Source: an uncultured Alphaproteobacteria bacterium (GTDB lineage: Bacteria; Pseudomonadota; Alphaproteobacteria; JALCBB01). Taken from it: a stretch of 64,000 bases of DNA. The notes under the pieces were generated by a model. That model was not told where the DNA came from. It saw nothing but the letters and a program-made list of their open reading frames with translations, and made no database searches. Location: positions 476,335 to 540,334 of the forward strand of contig OY279575.1 in assembly GCA_958267355.1 (NCBI GenBank). Reading direction: 5' to 3'. This document shows positions 17,981-26,534 of this stretch, one piece after another (positions within the stretch are counted from its first letter, which is position 1; every line of letters starts with the position of its first letter). Both the position numbers and the translations under genes were made by a program.

Positions 17981-19561
17981 TTAAAATCCGCCTTCGTACG
18001 GATCATCTGCGCTTATATCGCCGCTATCTGCAACGACTCCTTCTTCTTCAAAGTCGGTGAAGCGCGTAGCCTTCTGGTCAAAGAATAAACGCGCAATCCC
18101 CGTGGGCCCATGGCGGTGTTTGGCAACAATCAAGTCAGCACGGCCATGGGCTTCATCACAAAGCCTTTGCCAATCCTGAAAAGCTGCTTCGTATTTTTGC
18201 GTATCACCACGGAAACGTTCATCTCCTGCTTTGGGTTCGCGTTTTTCTAAATAATAAATTTCGCGGAAGATGAACATGACAATATCCGCGTCTTGCTCAA
18301 TGGAACCCGACTCACGCAAATCAGACAGGTGTGGCCGCTTGTCTTCGCGTTGCTCCAAAGCCCGCGAGAGCTGCGACAGAGCCACCACAGGCACATCTAG
18401 CTCCTTGGCAATGGATTTCAAGCCCCGCGTAATTTCTCCGATTTCTAGAACCCGATTGTCGGTGGGTCTGCCGGGCTGGATGAGCTGTAGGTAATCCACA
18501 ACAATCAAATCAAGGCGTTTATTGATACGTTTCAAACGCCGAGCCCGCGCACGGATTGCTCCCACAGTCAGCAGAGCCGAGTCATCTACATAGAGAGAAA
18601 TTCCTTCCAAAGCACGGTGCGCTTCATAGATATCGCGAAACTGTGCTTCATTCACATTGCCTCGCCGCATATCGGTTGCAGTCACACCCGAAAGCTCAGA
18701 CAAAAGCCGAGCCGCCAGCTGGTGGTGCGACATCTCCAACGAGAAGAAAGCAACGACTCCTTTGCCCTGAGTCACCTTCAAAGCCATATTGGTCGCTAAA
18801 GCCGATTTTCCCATACTGGGTCTTCCCGCCAAGACCAAAAGGTCAGAGCGATATAATCCGCCGATGATTTTGTCTAGCTCGTTAAAGCCGCTGGCTAAGG
18901 GGCGTTTTGTTGCATCTCCCTTACGGGCTTTTTCTGTGCTGTCTATGACTTCGGCAAAACCATCGCGAATATTCAAAAGCCGTCCGTGGGCTTCACCTGT
19001 CTCACCCAAAAGGTAGAGCTGTTCTTCTAAGGCTTCCAACTGGCTTTCAGCCCGCACTTCAGGAGCAGGATGCAACGCCTCCCGCATTGCCCGCTCGGAA
19101 ATTTCAACAATCCGCCGCCGTAAGTGCGAGTCGCGAATTACTTCGGCGTAATCGCGTAGGTCTGAAAGCTTAACCCAAGACTCCTGTAGTTCTTCTAAGT
19201 ATTCTGTGCCACCCAGCAACGCTAGCTCGGGGTCTTCAGCAAACGAACGAGCAAGAGTTACCGCATTCGCAATCTGCCGATTTGAAAATAATTCTACACA
19301 AGTGCGGTAGAGTCTTCCAAACAACGGGATATGAAAGTGTTCTTCACGAAGTAAATCTTCTACTTCGGTGATGGCTTCGTTGTTGGCAAGAATTCCCGCT
19401 AGCAAAGTTTGTTCAGCGGCGTAGTTGGCGGGTAGGGCTCGTGACTCTCCTGTTTCGGCGAGTGGCAGAGACGCAGAGTCATTCGCTACGGACTCGTCGT
19501 CTAGTGGCGTCTTGCCAAAAGCCGAAGCAGTTTTAGACAGGGCAGGAGATGAAGGACTCAT
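17981..19561 (-). CDS. dnaB: Replicative DNA helicase DnaB
   Basis: DnaB unwinds DNA ahead of the replisome. The N-terminal domain begins near LPANYAAEQTLLAGIL, the RecA-like domain has Walker A AGRPSMGKSA and Walker B LIVVDYLQLI, and LSQLSRALEQREDKRPHLSDLRESGSIEQDAD covers the later motifs. The start is set at ATG 19561 (526 residues); the ORF runs open to 19660, but those 33 residues are hydrophobic and unlike the family. A Ser/Asp/Glu-rich leader of about 40 residues precedes the core. No intein is visible. Confidence 0.94.
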   Translation of the reverse strand: MSPSSPALSKTASAFGKTPLDDESVANDSASLPLAETGESRALPANYAAEQTLLAGILANNEAITEVEDLLREEHFHIPLFGRLYRTCVELFSNRQIANAVTLARSFAEDPELALLGGTEYLEELQESWVKLSDLRDYAEVIRDSHLRRRIVEISERAMREALHPAPEVRAESQLEALEEQLYLLGETGEAHGRLLNIRDGFAEVIDSTEKARKGDATKRPLASGFNELDKIIGGLYRSDLLVLAGRPSMGKSALATNMALKVTQGKGVVAFFSLEMSHHQLAARLLSELSGVTATDMRRGNVNEAQFRDIYEAHRALEGISLYVDDSALLTVGAIRARARRLKRINKRLDLIVVDYLQLIQPGRPTDNRVLEIGEITRGLKSIAKELDVPVVALSQLSRALEQREDKRPHLSDLRESGSIEQDADIVMFIFREIYYLEKREPKAGDERFRGDTQKYEAAFQDWQRLCDEAHGRADLIVAKHRHGPTGIARLFFDQKATRFTDFEEEGVVADSGDISADDPYEGGF

Positions 19562-19689
19562 AGCCCCAGAGTAGAGCAAAAACAGACAAAAGCCCGCACA
19601 GAACAGGGCTACAGGCTTTTGCCTCTGGGGAATTTCTGTGGGAGATAGGGGAAAACCCACTCCCAGAGCAATCCTGCCAGCAAACCTGC

Positions 19690-20892
19690 CTAAGCGTAAA
19701 GGTAATCGCGGGTCAGGGGCAGGGCAGACGAGCCACGCGGATGCGTAACCTGTATCTGCACCACGCCAATCGGTCCGTAGCGGAACATAGCGGCAAAGCC
19801 TAGAAGGTAAAGCTCCCAGACGCGGCAGAAACGGCTATCGCGGATTTTTTCTGCTTCCGCACGATTGGCTTGAAATTTTTCGTTCCAAGCCAGCAAAGTT
19901 TTTTCGTAGTGCGTTCCGTGCCAAATTTCTGAGTCGCGGATATGCAATCCTGCTTTGGCAATAGACGAAGTTAGAATAGACAGAGTCGGAATTGCTCCAC
20001 CAGGGAAAATGTACTTCAAAATAAATGGATCCCCTGCACTCATATGCGGATTAAGCGAAACAATTGTATGCAGAACATAGACTCCATCAGGAGCCAAAAG
20101 CTCCTGCACCTTGCGAAAATAAGTCGGATAATGCGCCTTGCCAATATGCTCTAACATTCCAACCGTAACGATACGATCATACTGCCCCTTGTGGTGGCGG
20201 TAATCCTGCAACGCAAAATGACAATTTTCCGCCAAGCCCGCTTCTGCCACTCGTTGCTCTGCCACACGCTTTTGCTCTTCGGAAAGCAGAATTCCTTGCA
20301 CCTGTGCCCCGTGGTCTCGTGCCATCTCCAACGATAGCCCGCCCCAGCCGCTACCAATATCCAATACCTTCAAGCCCGACTCGCTCAAACGCAACTTGCG
20401 AATAATATGCCGCCGCTTGGCGGCTTGCGCTTCTTCTATATTTTGCACTCCATCTGCCCAGTAGCCACAGGTGTACTGCATATCGGAATCCAAGAACAAG
20501 CGAAACAAAGCTTCATCTTGGTCGTAATGAAATGAAGAATTTTTACGCGCCTTACGTAAAGAATTTTTCAACCACAAACTACGAAGCAAAGTAAGCTTTT
20601 CCTTCGGCAAAGAGTCACGATCCGCCAAGTTGCCAACAACAAGTCGTAAAAAATCTTTCAAATCTCCCTGTTCAAAAGTAATTCCTCCCGCAATATAAGA
20701 CTCAGCAAAGGCAAAATGCGGCTTGCCTGTGACACTACGCCAAAAACCCTTGTCGGTGATTACCATCCGCACGGGGCGTTCGGCAAAAGCCCCTGCCGTG
20801 CCATCACCAAAGCTGTGCTGTGTTCCGTCGGGTGCGATGCACTCCAACGCACCACGGCGGACAGCCCAGTTCAAATACTTCGGAAGCAACAC
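19690..20892 (-). CDS. cfa: Cyclopropane-fatty-acyl-phospholipid synthase
   Basis: Cfa transfers a methylene group from S-adenosylmethionine to unsaturated fatty acids in membrane phospholipids. The SAM motif VLDIGSGWGGLSLEMA and the family segments GITLSEEQ-like (GILLSEEQKRVAEQR), YDRIVTVGMLEHIG and YIFPGGAIPTL are present. The start is placed at GTG 20892, preceded at 9 nt by a perfect AAGGAGG. The frame stays open to 21186, but that stretch overlaps rplI by over 260 nt and encodes Lys/Gln-rich shadow sequence. The resulting 400 residues fit the family. Confidence 0.92.
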   Translation of the reverse strand: MLLPKYLNWAVRRGALECIAPDGTQHSFGDGTAGAFAERPVRMVITDKGFWRSVTGKPHFAFAESYIAGGITFEQGDLKDFLRLVVGNLADRDSLPKEKLTLLRSLWLKNSLRKARKNSSFHYDQDEALFRLFLDSDMQYTCGYWADGVQNIEEAQAAKRRHIIRKLRLSESGLKVLDIGSGWGGLSLEMARDHGAQVQGILLSEEQKRVAEQRVAEAGLAENCHFALQDYRHHKGQYDRIVTVGMLEHIGKAHYPTYFRKVQELLAPDGVYVLHTIVSLNPHMSAGDPFILKYIFPGGAIPTLSILTSSIAKAGLHIRDSEIWHGTHYEKTLLAWNEKFQANRAEAEKIRDSRFCRVWELYLLGFAAMFRYGPIGVVQIQVTHPRGSSALPLTRDYLYA

Positions 20893-20910
20893 GAAATGGT
20901 ACCTCCTTGC
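20890..20910 (-). promoter_or_regulatory. Perfect Shine-Dalgarno fixing the cfa GTG start
   Basis: On the minus strand AAGGAGG lies nine nucleotides before a GTG at 20892-20890, directly behind the rplI stop at 20924. It is the strongest ribosome-binding site in the neighbourhood and decides the start of cfa against the much longer open frame. Confidence 0.8.
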
Positions 20911-20923
20911 GTCTTCGTGCCCC

Positions 20924-21613
20924 CTAGCCCGCAGGCGGACTGTCTTCGGGGTTTCTGTGCTCTGTGGCGGTGGATTCAGATTCAGAAAGCATAGCTTCAC
21001 CTTCTGGCACAGAAGCCACTTGCACGGCTTCTGCGCCTTCTGTGGCTTCTGCGCCTTCTCCAGCGACTGCTTGTGAGCCGCTTTCTGATTTTGTGTCTTT
21101 CTTATCTTTCTCGCCTTTCTCGCCTTCCTGTTCTTTGCGAGCGGCTTCTTCGTTGGCACGGGCTTGCGCTTCATTACCCGCAACATTGAGAGTCATATCC
21201 ACCAGCACTTCGGCGTGCAGACGCAGACGGACACTATGTAATCCTGTGCGCTTAATTGCCCGCTCTAGCGAGACTTCACTGCGGGCAACTGTGTCTCCCT
21301 TTTCGCTCAGGGCTTCAGCAACATCACGAGCCGTGACCGAGCCGTATAGGTGTCCGCTTTCGGTGGCTTGGCGCAACAGAACCAGCGTAGAACCCTGCAA
21401 CACAGAAGCCCGTTCTTCAGCGTGACTACGCAGGGCACGGTTGCGCTCTTCGTAGTGTTCGCGGCGACTTTCAAAGTGCGCGCGATTTTCAGGAGAGTCA
21501 CGCATCGCCTTGCCCTGTGGGAGCAAGAAGTTACGGGCAAATCCGCCACGCACGGAAACCAAGTCTCCAGGTCCGCCTAGACGCTCGATGGATTCTTTGA
21601 GAATAACTTTCAT
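20924..21613 (-). CDS. rplI: 50S ribosomal protein L9 with extended acidic C-terminus
   Basis: L9 binds 23S rRNA near the L1 stalk and limits frameshifting. Residues 1-150 match the family: start MKVILKESIERLGGPGDLVSVRGGFARNFLLPQGKA, then a long helix and the C-terminal domain (TGLHSVRLRLHAEVLVDMTLNV). A further ~75 residues form a Lys/Glu-rich then Ala/Glu/Thr-rich tail (EGEKGEKDKKDTK, AEATEGAEAV), taking the protein to 229 residues against a usual ~150-190. Located third in the rpsF-rpsR-rplI operon. Confidence 0.95.
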   Translation of the reverse strand: MKVILKESIERLGGPGDLVSVRGGFARNFLLPQGKAMRDSPENRAHFESRREHYEERNRALRSHAEERASVLQGSTLVLLRQATESGHLYGSVTARDVAEALSEKGDTVARSEVSLERAIKRTGLHSVRLRLHAEVLVDMTLNVAGNEAQARANEEAARKEQEGEKGEKDKKDTKSESGSQAVAGEGAEATEGAEAVQVASVPEGEAMLSESESTATEHRNPEDSPPAG

Positions 21614-21661
21614 GATTTGGAAGCTCTTGACACTTAGTGACTGACTCTTAGCGATTGGCTC

Positions 21662-21910
21662 TTAGCGATTAACATAGGGCAGGAGTGCTAAAAATCGTGC
21701 GCGTTTGATGGCGGCGGCAAGTTCGCGTTGCTTTTTGGGCGAGACGGAGCTAATCCGACTGGGGATAATCTTGCCTTGGTCAGAGATATAGCGTTGCAGG
21801 AGTCGCAGGTCTTTGTAGTCGGGCTGGGGGCTTCCTGGCTTGGAGAAGGGGCAGGTCTTGTGCCAGCGGCTGGTACGGCGTTGCGTGCGGGAGATGACTT
21901 GAAACGACAT
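21662..21910 (-). CDS. rpsR: 30S ribosomal protein S18
   Basis: S18 forms a heterodimer with S6 on the platform of the 30S subunit. The 82-residue product contains [35 protein letters not shown], the family hallmark, and ends [11 protein letters not shown]. Its ATG overlaps the last base of the rpsF stop, so the two partners are translationally coupled. Confidence 0.97.
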   Translation of the reverse strand: MSFQVISRTQRRTSRWHKTCPFSKPGSPQPDYKDLRLLQRYISDQGKIIPSRISSVSPKKQRELAAAIKRARFLALLPYVNR

Positions 21911-22401
21911 TAGGCTTGTTCCTTTTCTAGCACGGCTTCGGATGGGCCAGAGCTTTCGCCGCTTTGGTTGTTGTTATCAGCTGGCGTTGGCGTGGCTTCG
22001 CTTTCGTCGTCGGACTTGCCCGCGATTGGCTCGTCGCGTTCGGAGCGGCGGCGTGTGCCGCGTTCATCGCCTTCGCTAGAGCGGCGCGGTACCATGGCTG
22101 AGTCTTCGCTATTGTGTTCTTTGACGCGCACGGTCATGTAGCGCAGGACTTTGTCGTCGTAGCGCAGACGGGATTCCATTTCGGCAATCGCGCTATGCGG
22201 AGCATCTATGCACAGCATGAAGTAATGCGCTTTCAGATTTTTGCGGATGGGAAACGCAAGTGTGCGCAATCCCCAAGATTCCCAGCGCGGCACTGTGCCG
22301 TTATTTTTCTCTAGGATCTCGGAGTAAATCTTAGCGAGAGACGCGACTCCTTCGGCGCGTGCTTCTTGCCTGACGATGATGACGGTTTCGTATAGTGCCA
22401 T
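21910..22401 (-). CDS. rpsF: 30S ribosomal protein S6
   Basis: S6 binds S18 on the 30S platform. The family core [40 protein letters not shown] and [14 protein letters not shown] lies in residues 1-105; an Arg/Ser/Glu-rich tail reaches residue 163, typical in kind but long for S6. First gene of the minus-strand block, preceded by a hairpin-rich leader (22402-22640) that could carry ribosomal-protein feedback. Confidence 0.96.
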   Translation of the reverse strand: MALYETVIIVRQEARAEGVASLAKIYSEILEKNNGTVPRWESWGLRTLAFPIRKNLKAHYFMLCIDAPHSAIAEMESRLRYDDKVLRYMTVRVKEHNSEDSAMVPRRSSEGDERGTRRRSERDEPIAGKSDDESEATPTPADNNNQSGESSGPSEAVLEKEQA

Positions 22402-22945
22402 TTTGTCCTCTCGGTCTTGGAGCGTATCGGGCAGGATTTCCTGCCCAAGCCACTCCGTGCCCGTGGTGCCTTGGTGGGACTACGGGAAGGGAAAATAAGG
22501 GATAGACTTCACGGGGCTTGTGACCCCTTGAAGAAGCCCCAAGATAGCCGAATCCATAAATTTCCACAAGACACCTTGCGGTGTGGCATTCGTGCCAAGT
22601 GTTATCCCCCCACCAGCCGTCGAGCCCCATAGTTTTAGTGGAGGGGCTAATTGAGCCAATTTCCCTAGATTAGTGAGATTAACTGGCTCCCGTTATGGAG
22701 ATGAAGACCCACCGAGTGCCCGTAGGGCACGAACGCGAGCGTAGCGGAGTGAAACGAGCGAAGCGAAGCGGACGCTCGCGCTTGCGCGAGCAAAAGCGCC
22801 CGCAAGGGCGCGTAAATTAAATGTTGAAGTAAAGCCCAACCCTAACCCCTTCTTCTGCGAACTAGGAATCAGGGTAATTAGAAGATAGGGAGTAGACTCT
22901 ATTGTAAATTTGCACACACACGGTGATATACGGCAGACTGGCAAG
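22402..22945. other. Divergent rpsF-fabD spacer with clustered hairpins
   Basis: 544 bp without a supported gene. On the rpsF side, read on the minus strand, it can form TGGCA-CGAA-TGCCA and ACACC-GCAA-GGTGT adjacent to one another (about 22565-22600), a CTTCA-GGGG/CCCC-TGAAG stem (about 22507-22535) and GGGCAGG-AAAT-CCTGCCC (22429-22446) just before the start. On the fabD side four tight hairpins follow each other between 22716 and 22815: GTGCCC-GTA-GGGCAC, GCGAGCGT...ACGCTCGC, GCTCGCGC-TT-GCGCGAGC and GCGCCC-GCAA-GGGCGC. No tRNA fold was found. Confidence 0.6.
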
Positions 22946-23920
22946 ATGCTTGCGTTTGTTTTTCCAGGGCAGGGAAGCCAGAAGGTAGGGATGGGGCAAG
23001 ACTTTGCGGAGTCTTCTCCAGCGGCTCGGGCTGTCTTTGAGGAAATAGACGATACCTTGGGGGAGCATCTATCAAGGCTTATCTTTACAGGCGAGCCAGC
23101 AGAGTTAGAGCGCACTGAAAATGCACAACCTGCGCTTTATGCGATGAGCTTAGCGGTGGTGCGGGCTTGCGAAGAAGCCTTGGGCGGATCTTTGGCGGAT
23201 TATGGAGCGTATGCCGCAGGACATTCGTTGGGTGAATATACGGCTTTGGCTTTTGCGGGAGCTTTGACTCCATCTGATGGAGCAAAGCTTTTGCGTATTC
23301 GGGCGCGAGCGATGCAGCAGGCGACTCCGCTGGGTGTGGGGGGAATGGTTGCGGTCTTGGGGTTAAGCCGAGCGGGTTGTGAGTCGGTGGCGGTGCAAGC
23401 TGCTTCCCGTGCCGAGCAGGAAGCAGGTACGCCGCAGGTCTGTGTTGTTGCTAATGATAATAGTGGTACGCAAGTTGTTTTGTCGGGGCATGCTGGGGCT
23501 TTGGCTCTGGTGCCTGACCTTGCCAAGGAGCAGGGGGCAAGGCGTGTGGTTCCGCTGGCTGTGTCTGCTCCGTTTCACTCGCCTTTGATGCAGCCTGCCG
23601 CTGACAGGATGCAGGAAGCCTTGGCGGACATTCCGTGGAAGCCCTTAGTGGTTCCTGTTGTTAGCAATGTGACAGCCACGCCTGAAGCCGATGTGGCGGC
23701 TTTTCGCGAGCTACTGGTCAGGCAGATTACGGGGCAAGTGCGCTGGCGCGAAACAATGGAGTTTTTCGCAGGAGCCGTATCAGGTGTGGTTGAGCTAGGA
23801 GTCGGCACGGTTTTGTCTGGTTTGGTGCGTAAATCGCATCCGGGCTTGAAAGCCAGCTCGGTTGCAACTTGGGAGGCAATTGAGTCATTCTTACGCCAGC
23901 TTGAAGACAATCGGGTTTGA
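22946..23920 (+). CDS. fabD: Malonyl-CoA:ACP transacylase
   Basis: FabD loads malonate onto acyl carrier protein. It starts MLAFVFPGQGSQ (GQGSQ 8-12), has the nucleophile Ser94 in GHSLGEY and the conserved SAPFHSPLM with the catalytic His. The start is the ATG at 22946; an alternative at 22910 adds 12 non-family residues. It opens the fatty-acid cluster fabD-fabG-acpP-fabF, with fabG 20 nt downstream. Length 324 residues is normal. Confidence 0.95.
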   Translation: MLAFVFPGQGSQKVGMGQDFAESSPAARAVFEEIDDTLGEHLSRLIFTGEPAELERTENAQPALYAMSLAVVRACEEALGGSLADYGAYAAGHSLGEYTALAFAGALTPSDGAKLLRIRARAMQQATPLGVGGMVAVLGLSRAGCESVAVQAASRAEQEAGTPQVCVVANDNSGTQVVLSGHAGALALVPDLAKEQGARRVVPLAVSAPFHSPLMQPAADRMQEALADIPWKPLVVPVVSNVTATPEADVAAFRELLVRQITGQVRWRETMEFFAGAVSGVVELGVGTVLSGLVRKSHPGLKASSVATWEAIESFLRQLEDNRV

Positions 23921-23940
23921 AGACACACAGGAAGAAGCCA

Positions 23941-24693
23941 ATGACTGAAATTTTTTCTCTTTCGGGCAAACGGGCACTGGTCACAGGAGCCAGTGGCGGG
24001 ATTGGCGGAGCCATAGCCCGTCGCTTTGCCGAAGCAGGAGCGCAAGTGGCTCTATCGGGTAGGCGTGAAGATGCGCTAGAAGCGGTTAAGGCGGAGTTAG
24101 CGGGTTTGGGGCATGTGTCTGTGCCGTTTGCCTTGTCGGATCCAGCTACGGCGGGCGAGCTATGGGACAAAGCCAGCGAAGCCCTTGGCGAGTCTGCGGA
24201 TATTCTGGTGAATAACGCAGGTGTGAACAGGGATATGCTCCACAGCCGTATGAAGCCCGAGCAATGGCAGGAGGTATTAGATACCAACTTGTCGGCGGTA
24301 TTTTTCTTGAGTCAGGCGGCGTTACGTACGATGACTCGGGCGCGGCAGGGGCGGATTATTAACATTTCGTCTGTGGTGGCGGGTCTGGGCAATGCGGGGC
24401 AGGCTAACTATGTGGCGGCAAAGGCGGGGTTAGAGGGGTTAACCCGCACTTTGGCTCGTGAAGTGGCGGCGCGTGGGGTTACGGTCAATGCGATAGCCCC
24501 TGGATTTATAGCCACACAGATGACTGAGTCGCTTCCTGAGGCGATTCGCGAGAAATTTGTAGCTAATATACCTTTGGGTAAAATTGGCGCTCCTGATGAT
24601 GTAGCGGCGGCGTGTGTCTATTTGGCGGCTCCTGCGGGGGAGTGGATAACGGGGCAGACTTTGGCGGTCAATGGCGGAATGGTAATGGGCTAA
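23941..24693 (+). CDS. fabG: 3-oxoacyl-ACP reductase
   Basis: FabG reduces 3-oxoacyl-ACP with NADPH in fatty-acid elongation. The 250-residue SDR has GASGGIGGAIA for cofactor binding (about 16-26), NNAGVNRD, the catalytic Ser in INISSVVAGLGNAGQANY and the YVAAK lysine, and the C-terminal TGQTLAVNGGMVM of the FabG family. The ATG at 23941 has AGGAAG six nucleotides upstream. It lies between fabD and acpP, which settles the function against other SDRs. Confidence 0.95.
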   Translation: MTEIFSLSGKRALVTGASGGIGGAIARRFAEAGAQVALSGRREDALEAVKAELAGLGHVSVPFALSDPATAGELWDKASEALGESADILVNNAGVNRDMLHSRMKPEQWQEVLDTNLSAVFFLSQAALRTMTRARQGRIINISSVVAGLGNAGQANYVAAKAGLEGLTRTLAREVAARGVTVNAIAPGFIATQMTESLPEAIREKFVANIPLGKIGAPDDVAAACVYLAAPAGEWITGQTLAVNGGMVMG

Positions 24694-24702
24694 ACTTGCC
24701 CC

Positions 24703-24820
24703 TGCCTAGATGGCTCAGAGGGATAGCTAGGCAGGGTAATTTGGCAGGGTAGCCAAGTAGGGTAATTTGGCAGGATAGCCCAGCAGGGTAGTCTGGCGGG
24801 GGTAATCCAAGGGGGGAACA
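24703..24820. repeat. Hairpin and ~26-bp tandem repeat between fabG and acpP
   Basis: CCTGCCTAG and CTAGGCAGG (24708-24738) form a nine-pair stem with a 17-nt loop just after the fabG stop. Behind it three copies of a ~26-bp unit (gggtaatttggcagggtagc plus caagta) run to about 24820. A TATAAA at 24862-24867 may be a -10 element for acpP, but no good -35 was found. Confidence 0.75.
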
Positions 24821-24934
24821 AGCCCGTCAGTGCGCCTACCAAGCACAGGCAAAAATCGTGCTATAAACCCCACATAGAACGCACGGAGCAAATCTCCACA
24901 AGCGAGTCTCCATAGAACAACAAAGGAGCCAAAA

Positions 24935-25177
24935 ATGGCGAGTGATACAGCGGAAAAAGTGAAGCGCATTATCGCCGAACACCTCGGCGTGGAAGACGAA
25001 AAAGTCAGCGACAACGCAAGCTTCATCGAAGACCTCGGCGCAGATAGCCTAGATACGGTAGAAATCGTTATGGCTCTTGAGGAAGAATTTGGAATAGAAA
25101 TTCCTGATGAAGCGGCTGAAAAAATCGGCACAGTCAAAGATGCCGTGGATTATGTCGACAAGATGGCTTCTGCTTAA
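24935..25177 (+). CDS. acpP: Acyl carrier protein
   Basis: AcpP carries growing acyl chains on a 4'-phosphopantetheine arm. The 80-residue acidic protein has the attachment site Ser38 in [12 protein letters not shown] and the helix pattern [25 protein letters not shown] lies seven nucleotides before the ATG, the strongest ribosome-binding site of the cluster, fitting the very high demand for ACP. It stands between fabG and fabF, the classic arrangement. Confidence 0.98.
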   Translation: MASDTAEKVKRIIAEHLGVEDEKVSDNASFIEDLGADSLDTVEIVMALEEEFGIEIPDEAAEKIGTVKDAVDYVDKMASA

Positions 25178-25257
25178 GTCTTGTTGCGAGTCCGTGCGTG
25201 GGGCGTGAAGCTCCCCTGCGCCTAGCTGTTTTGTACTCTGAATGACTTCGGACTGAA

Positions 25258-26517
25258 ATGCGTCGCGTTGCAGTCACGGGTTTGGGCGTGGTTTGTCCGC
25301 TGGGTGTGGGCATTGCTCCTGTGTGGGAAAGACTTCTCGCAGGGCAGAGCGGTGTTATTGCCCTTCCTGAGCCGCTCAATCAGTCGGCTTGCAAGATTGG
25401 CGCACCTGTACCTGAAGGAGAGACTGCACAGGGCAAGTACTGTGAAAGTGATTTTATTCCCGCTCGCGAAGCCCGCCGCATGGATGGATTCATCCGCTAC
25501 GGGATTGTCGCTGCGGCTGAAGCCTTAGCCGACTCAGGCTACCAAGCTGAGACAGAAGAACAGCAAGCCCGTAGTGGAGTCTATCTTGGCTCGGGTGTGG
25601 GCGGGCTACAGGGAATCGCCGATGCAGCCTATACCTTGCGCGACAAAGGAGTGGGAAAGCTTTCCCCCTTCTTTATGCCAAGTGTTTTGATTAACTTGCT
25701 GTCAGGACGGGTTTCAATTGCCCACGGATTTCGTGGCCCAAACTCAGCTGTGGTCACGGCTTGTAGCACGGGTACCCACGCCATCGGAGATGCAGCTCGG
25801 ATCATTGCCCTAGACGATGCAGATGTCATGATTGCAGGCGGAGCTGAATCCGCTTTGGTGCCTTTGGGTATAGAGTCGTTCTGTGCTTTGCGGGCTCTTT
25901 CTACGCACTTTAACGATAGACCTACTGAAGCCAGCCGCCCGTGGGATACAGACCGCGATGGCTTCGTAATGGGTAATGGCGCGGGAGTTGTTGTCTTAGA
26001 AGAATGGGAACACGCCCAAAAACGCGGAGCCAAGATCTACGCCGAAGTCGCGGGCTACGGTATGAGTGGAGACGCACACCACATCACAGCTCCCGCAGAA
26101 GGCGGCAGGAGCGCAATTCTGGCAATGCGCTCGGCTCTGCGGCATGCAGGAATATCAGCTGACGGGCTTGAGTACATAAACGCCCACGCGACTTCTACGC
26201 CCTTGGGCGATATTGCTGAGCTTTCGGCTTTGCGTGAAGTTTTGGGCTCGGCACTGGGGCAGGCTTCGGTATCTTCTACCAAGTCGCAGATTGGCCATCT
26301 GCTCGGGGCGGCAGGAGCTGTAGAAGCGATTTTTTCTATTCTGGCTTTGCAGCATCAAGTGGCTCCTGCGACTTTGAACTTGCATAGTCCTGACCCAGCG
26401 GCGGAAGGGTTTGATCTCGTGCCCCATCAGCCCAAGGAACGGACAATCCGCTATGCCTTGTCTAACTCGTTTGGCTTTGGGGGGACAAACGCTTCGCTCA
26501 TCTTCCGAGCGATTTAG
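25258..26517 (+). CDS. fabF: 3-oxoacyl-ACP synthase II
   Basis: FabF condenses acyl-ACP with malonyl-ACP in elongation. The 419-residue thiolase-fold enzyme has the catalytic triad Cys in VTACSTGTHAIGDA (about residue 166), His in NAHATSTPLGD and His in GHLLGAAGAVEA, and the C-terminal SNSFGFGGTNASLIF. It starts MRRVAVTGLGVVCPLG. It is 80 nt from acpP and 17 nt from mltG, as in many alphaproteobacteria. Confidence 0.97.
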   Translation: MRRVAVTGLGVVCPLGVGIAPVWERLLAGQSGVIALPEPLNQSACKIGAPVPEGETAQGKYCESDFIPAREARRMDGFIRYGIVAAAEALADSGYQAETEEQQARSGVYLGSGVGGLQGIADAAYTLRDKGVGKLSPFFMPSVLINLLSGRVSIAHGFRGPNSAVVTACSTGTHAIGDAARIIALDDADVMIAGGAESALVPLGIESFCALRALSTHFNDRPTEASRPWDTDRDGFVMGNGAGVVVLEEWEHAQKRGAKIYAEVAGYGMSGDAHHITAPAEGGRSAILAMRSALRHAGISADGLEYINAHATSTPLGDIAELSALREVLGSALGQASVSSTKSQIGHLLGAAGAVEAIFSILALQHQVAPATLNLHSPDPAAEGFDLVPHQPKERTIRYALSNSFGFGGTNASLIFRAI

Positions 26518-26534
26518 CTGAAGTTTGTATCCCC

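Noticed and set aside
20893..21186. Lys/Gln-rich N-terminal extension of cyclopropane synthase
   Set aside because: It overlaps rplI on the same strand and a perfect ribosome-binding site marks the start at 20892.
22650..22815. tRNA or small stable RNA in the rpsF-fabD spacer
   Set aside because: No cloverleaf or T-arm consensus; only a row of independent hairpins.
24840..25137. Minus-strand ORF over acpP (24727-25137)
   Set aside because: Shadow of acpP, whose Ser38 site and strong ribosome-binding site are clear on the plus strand.
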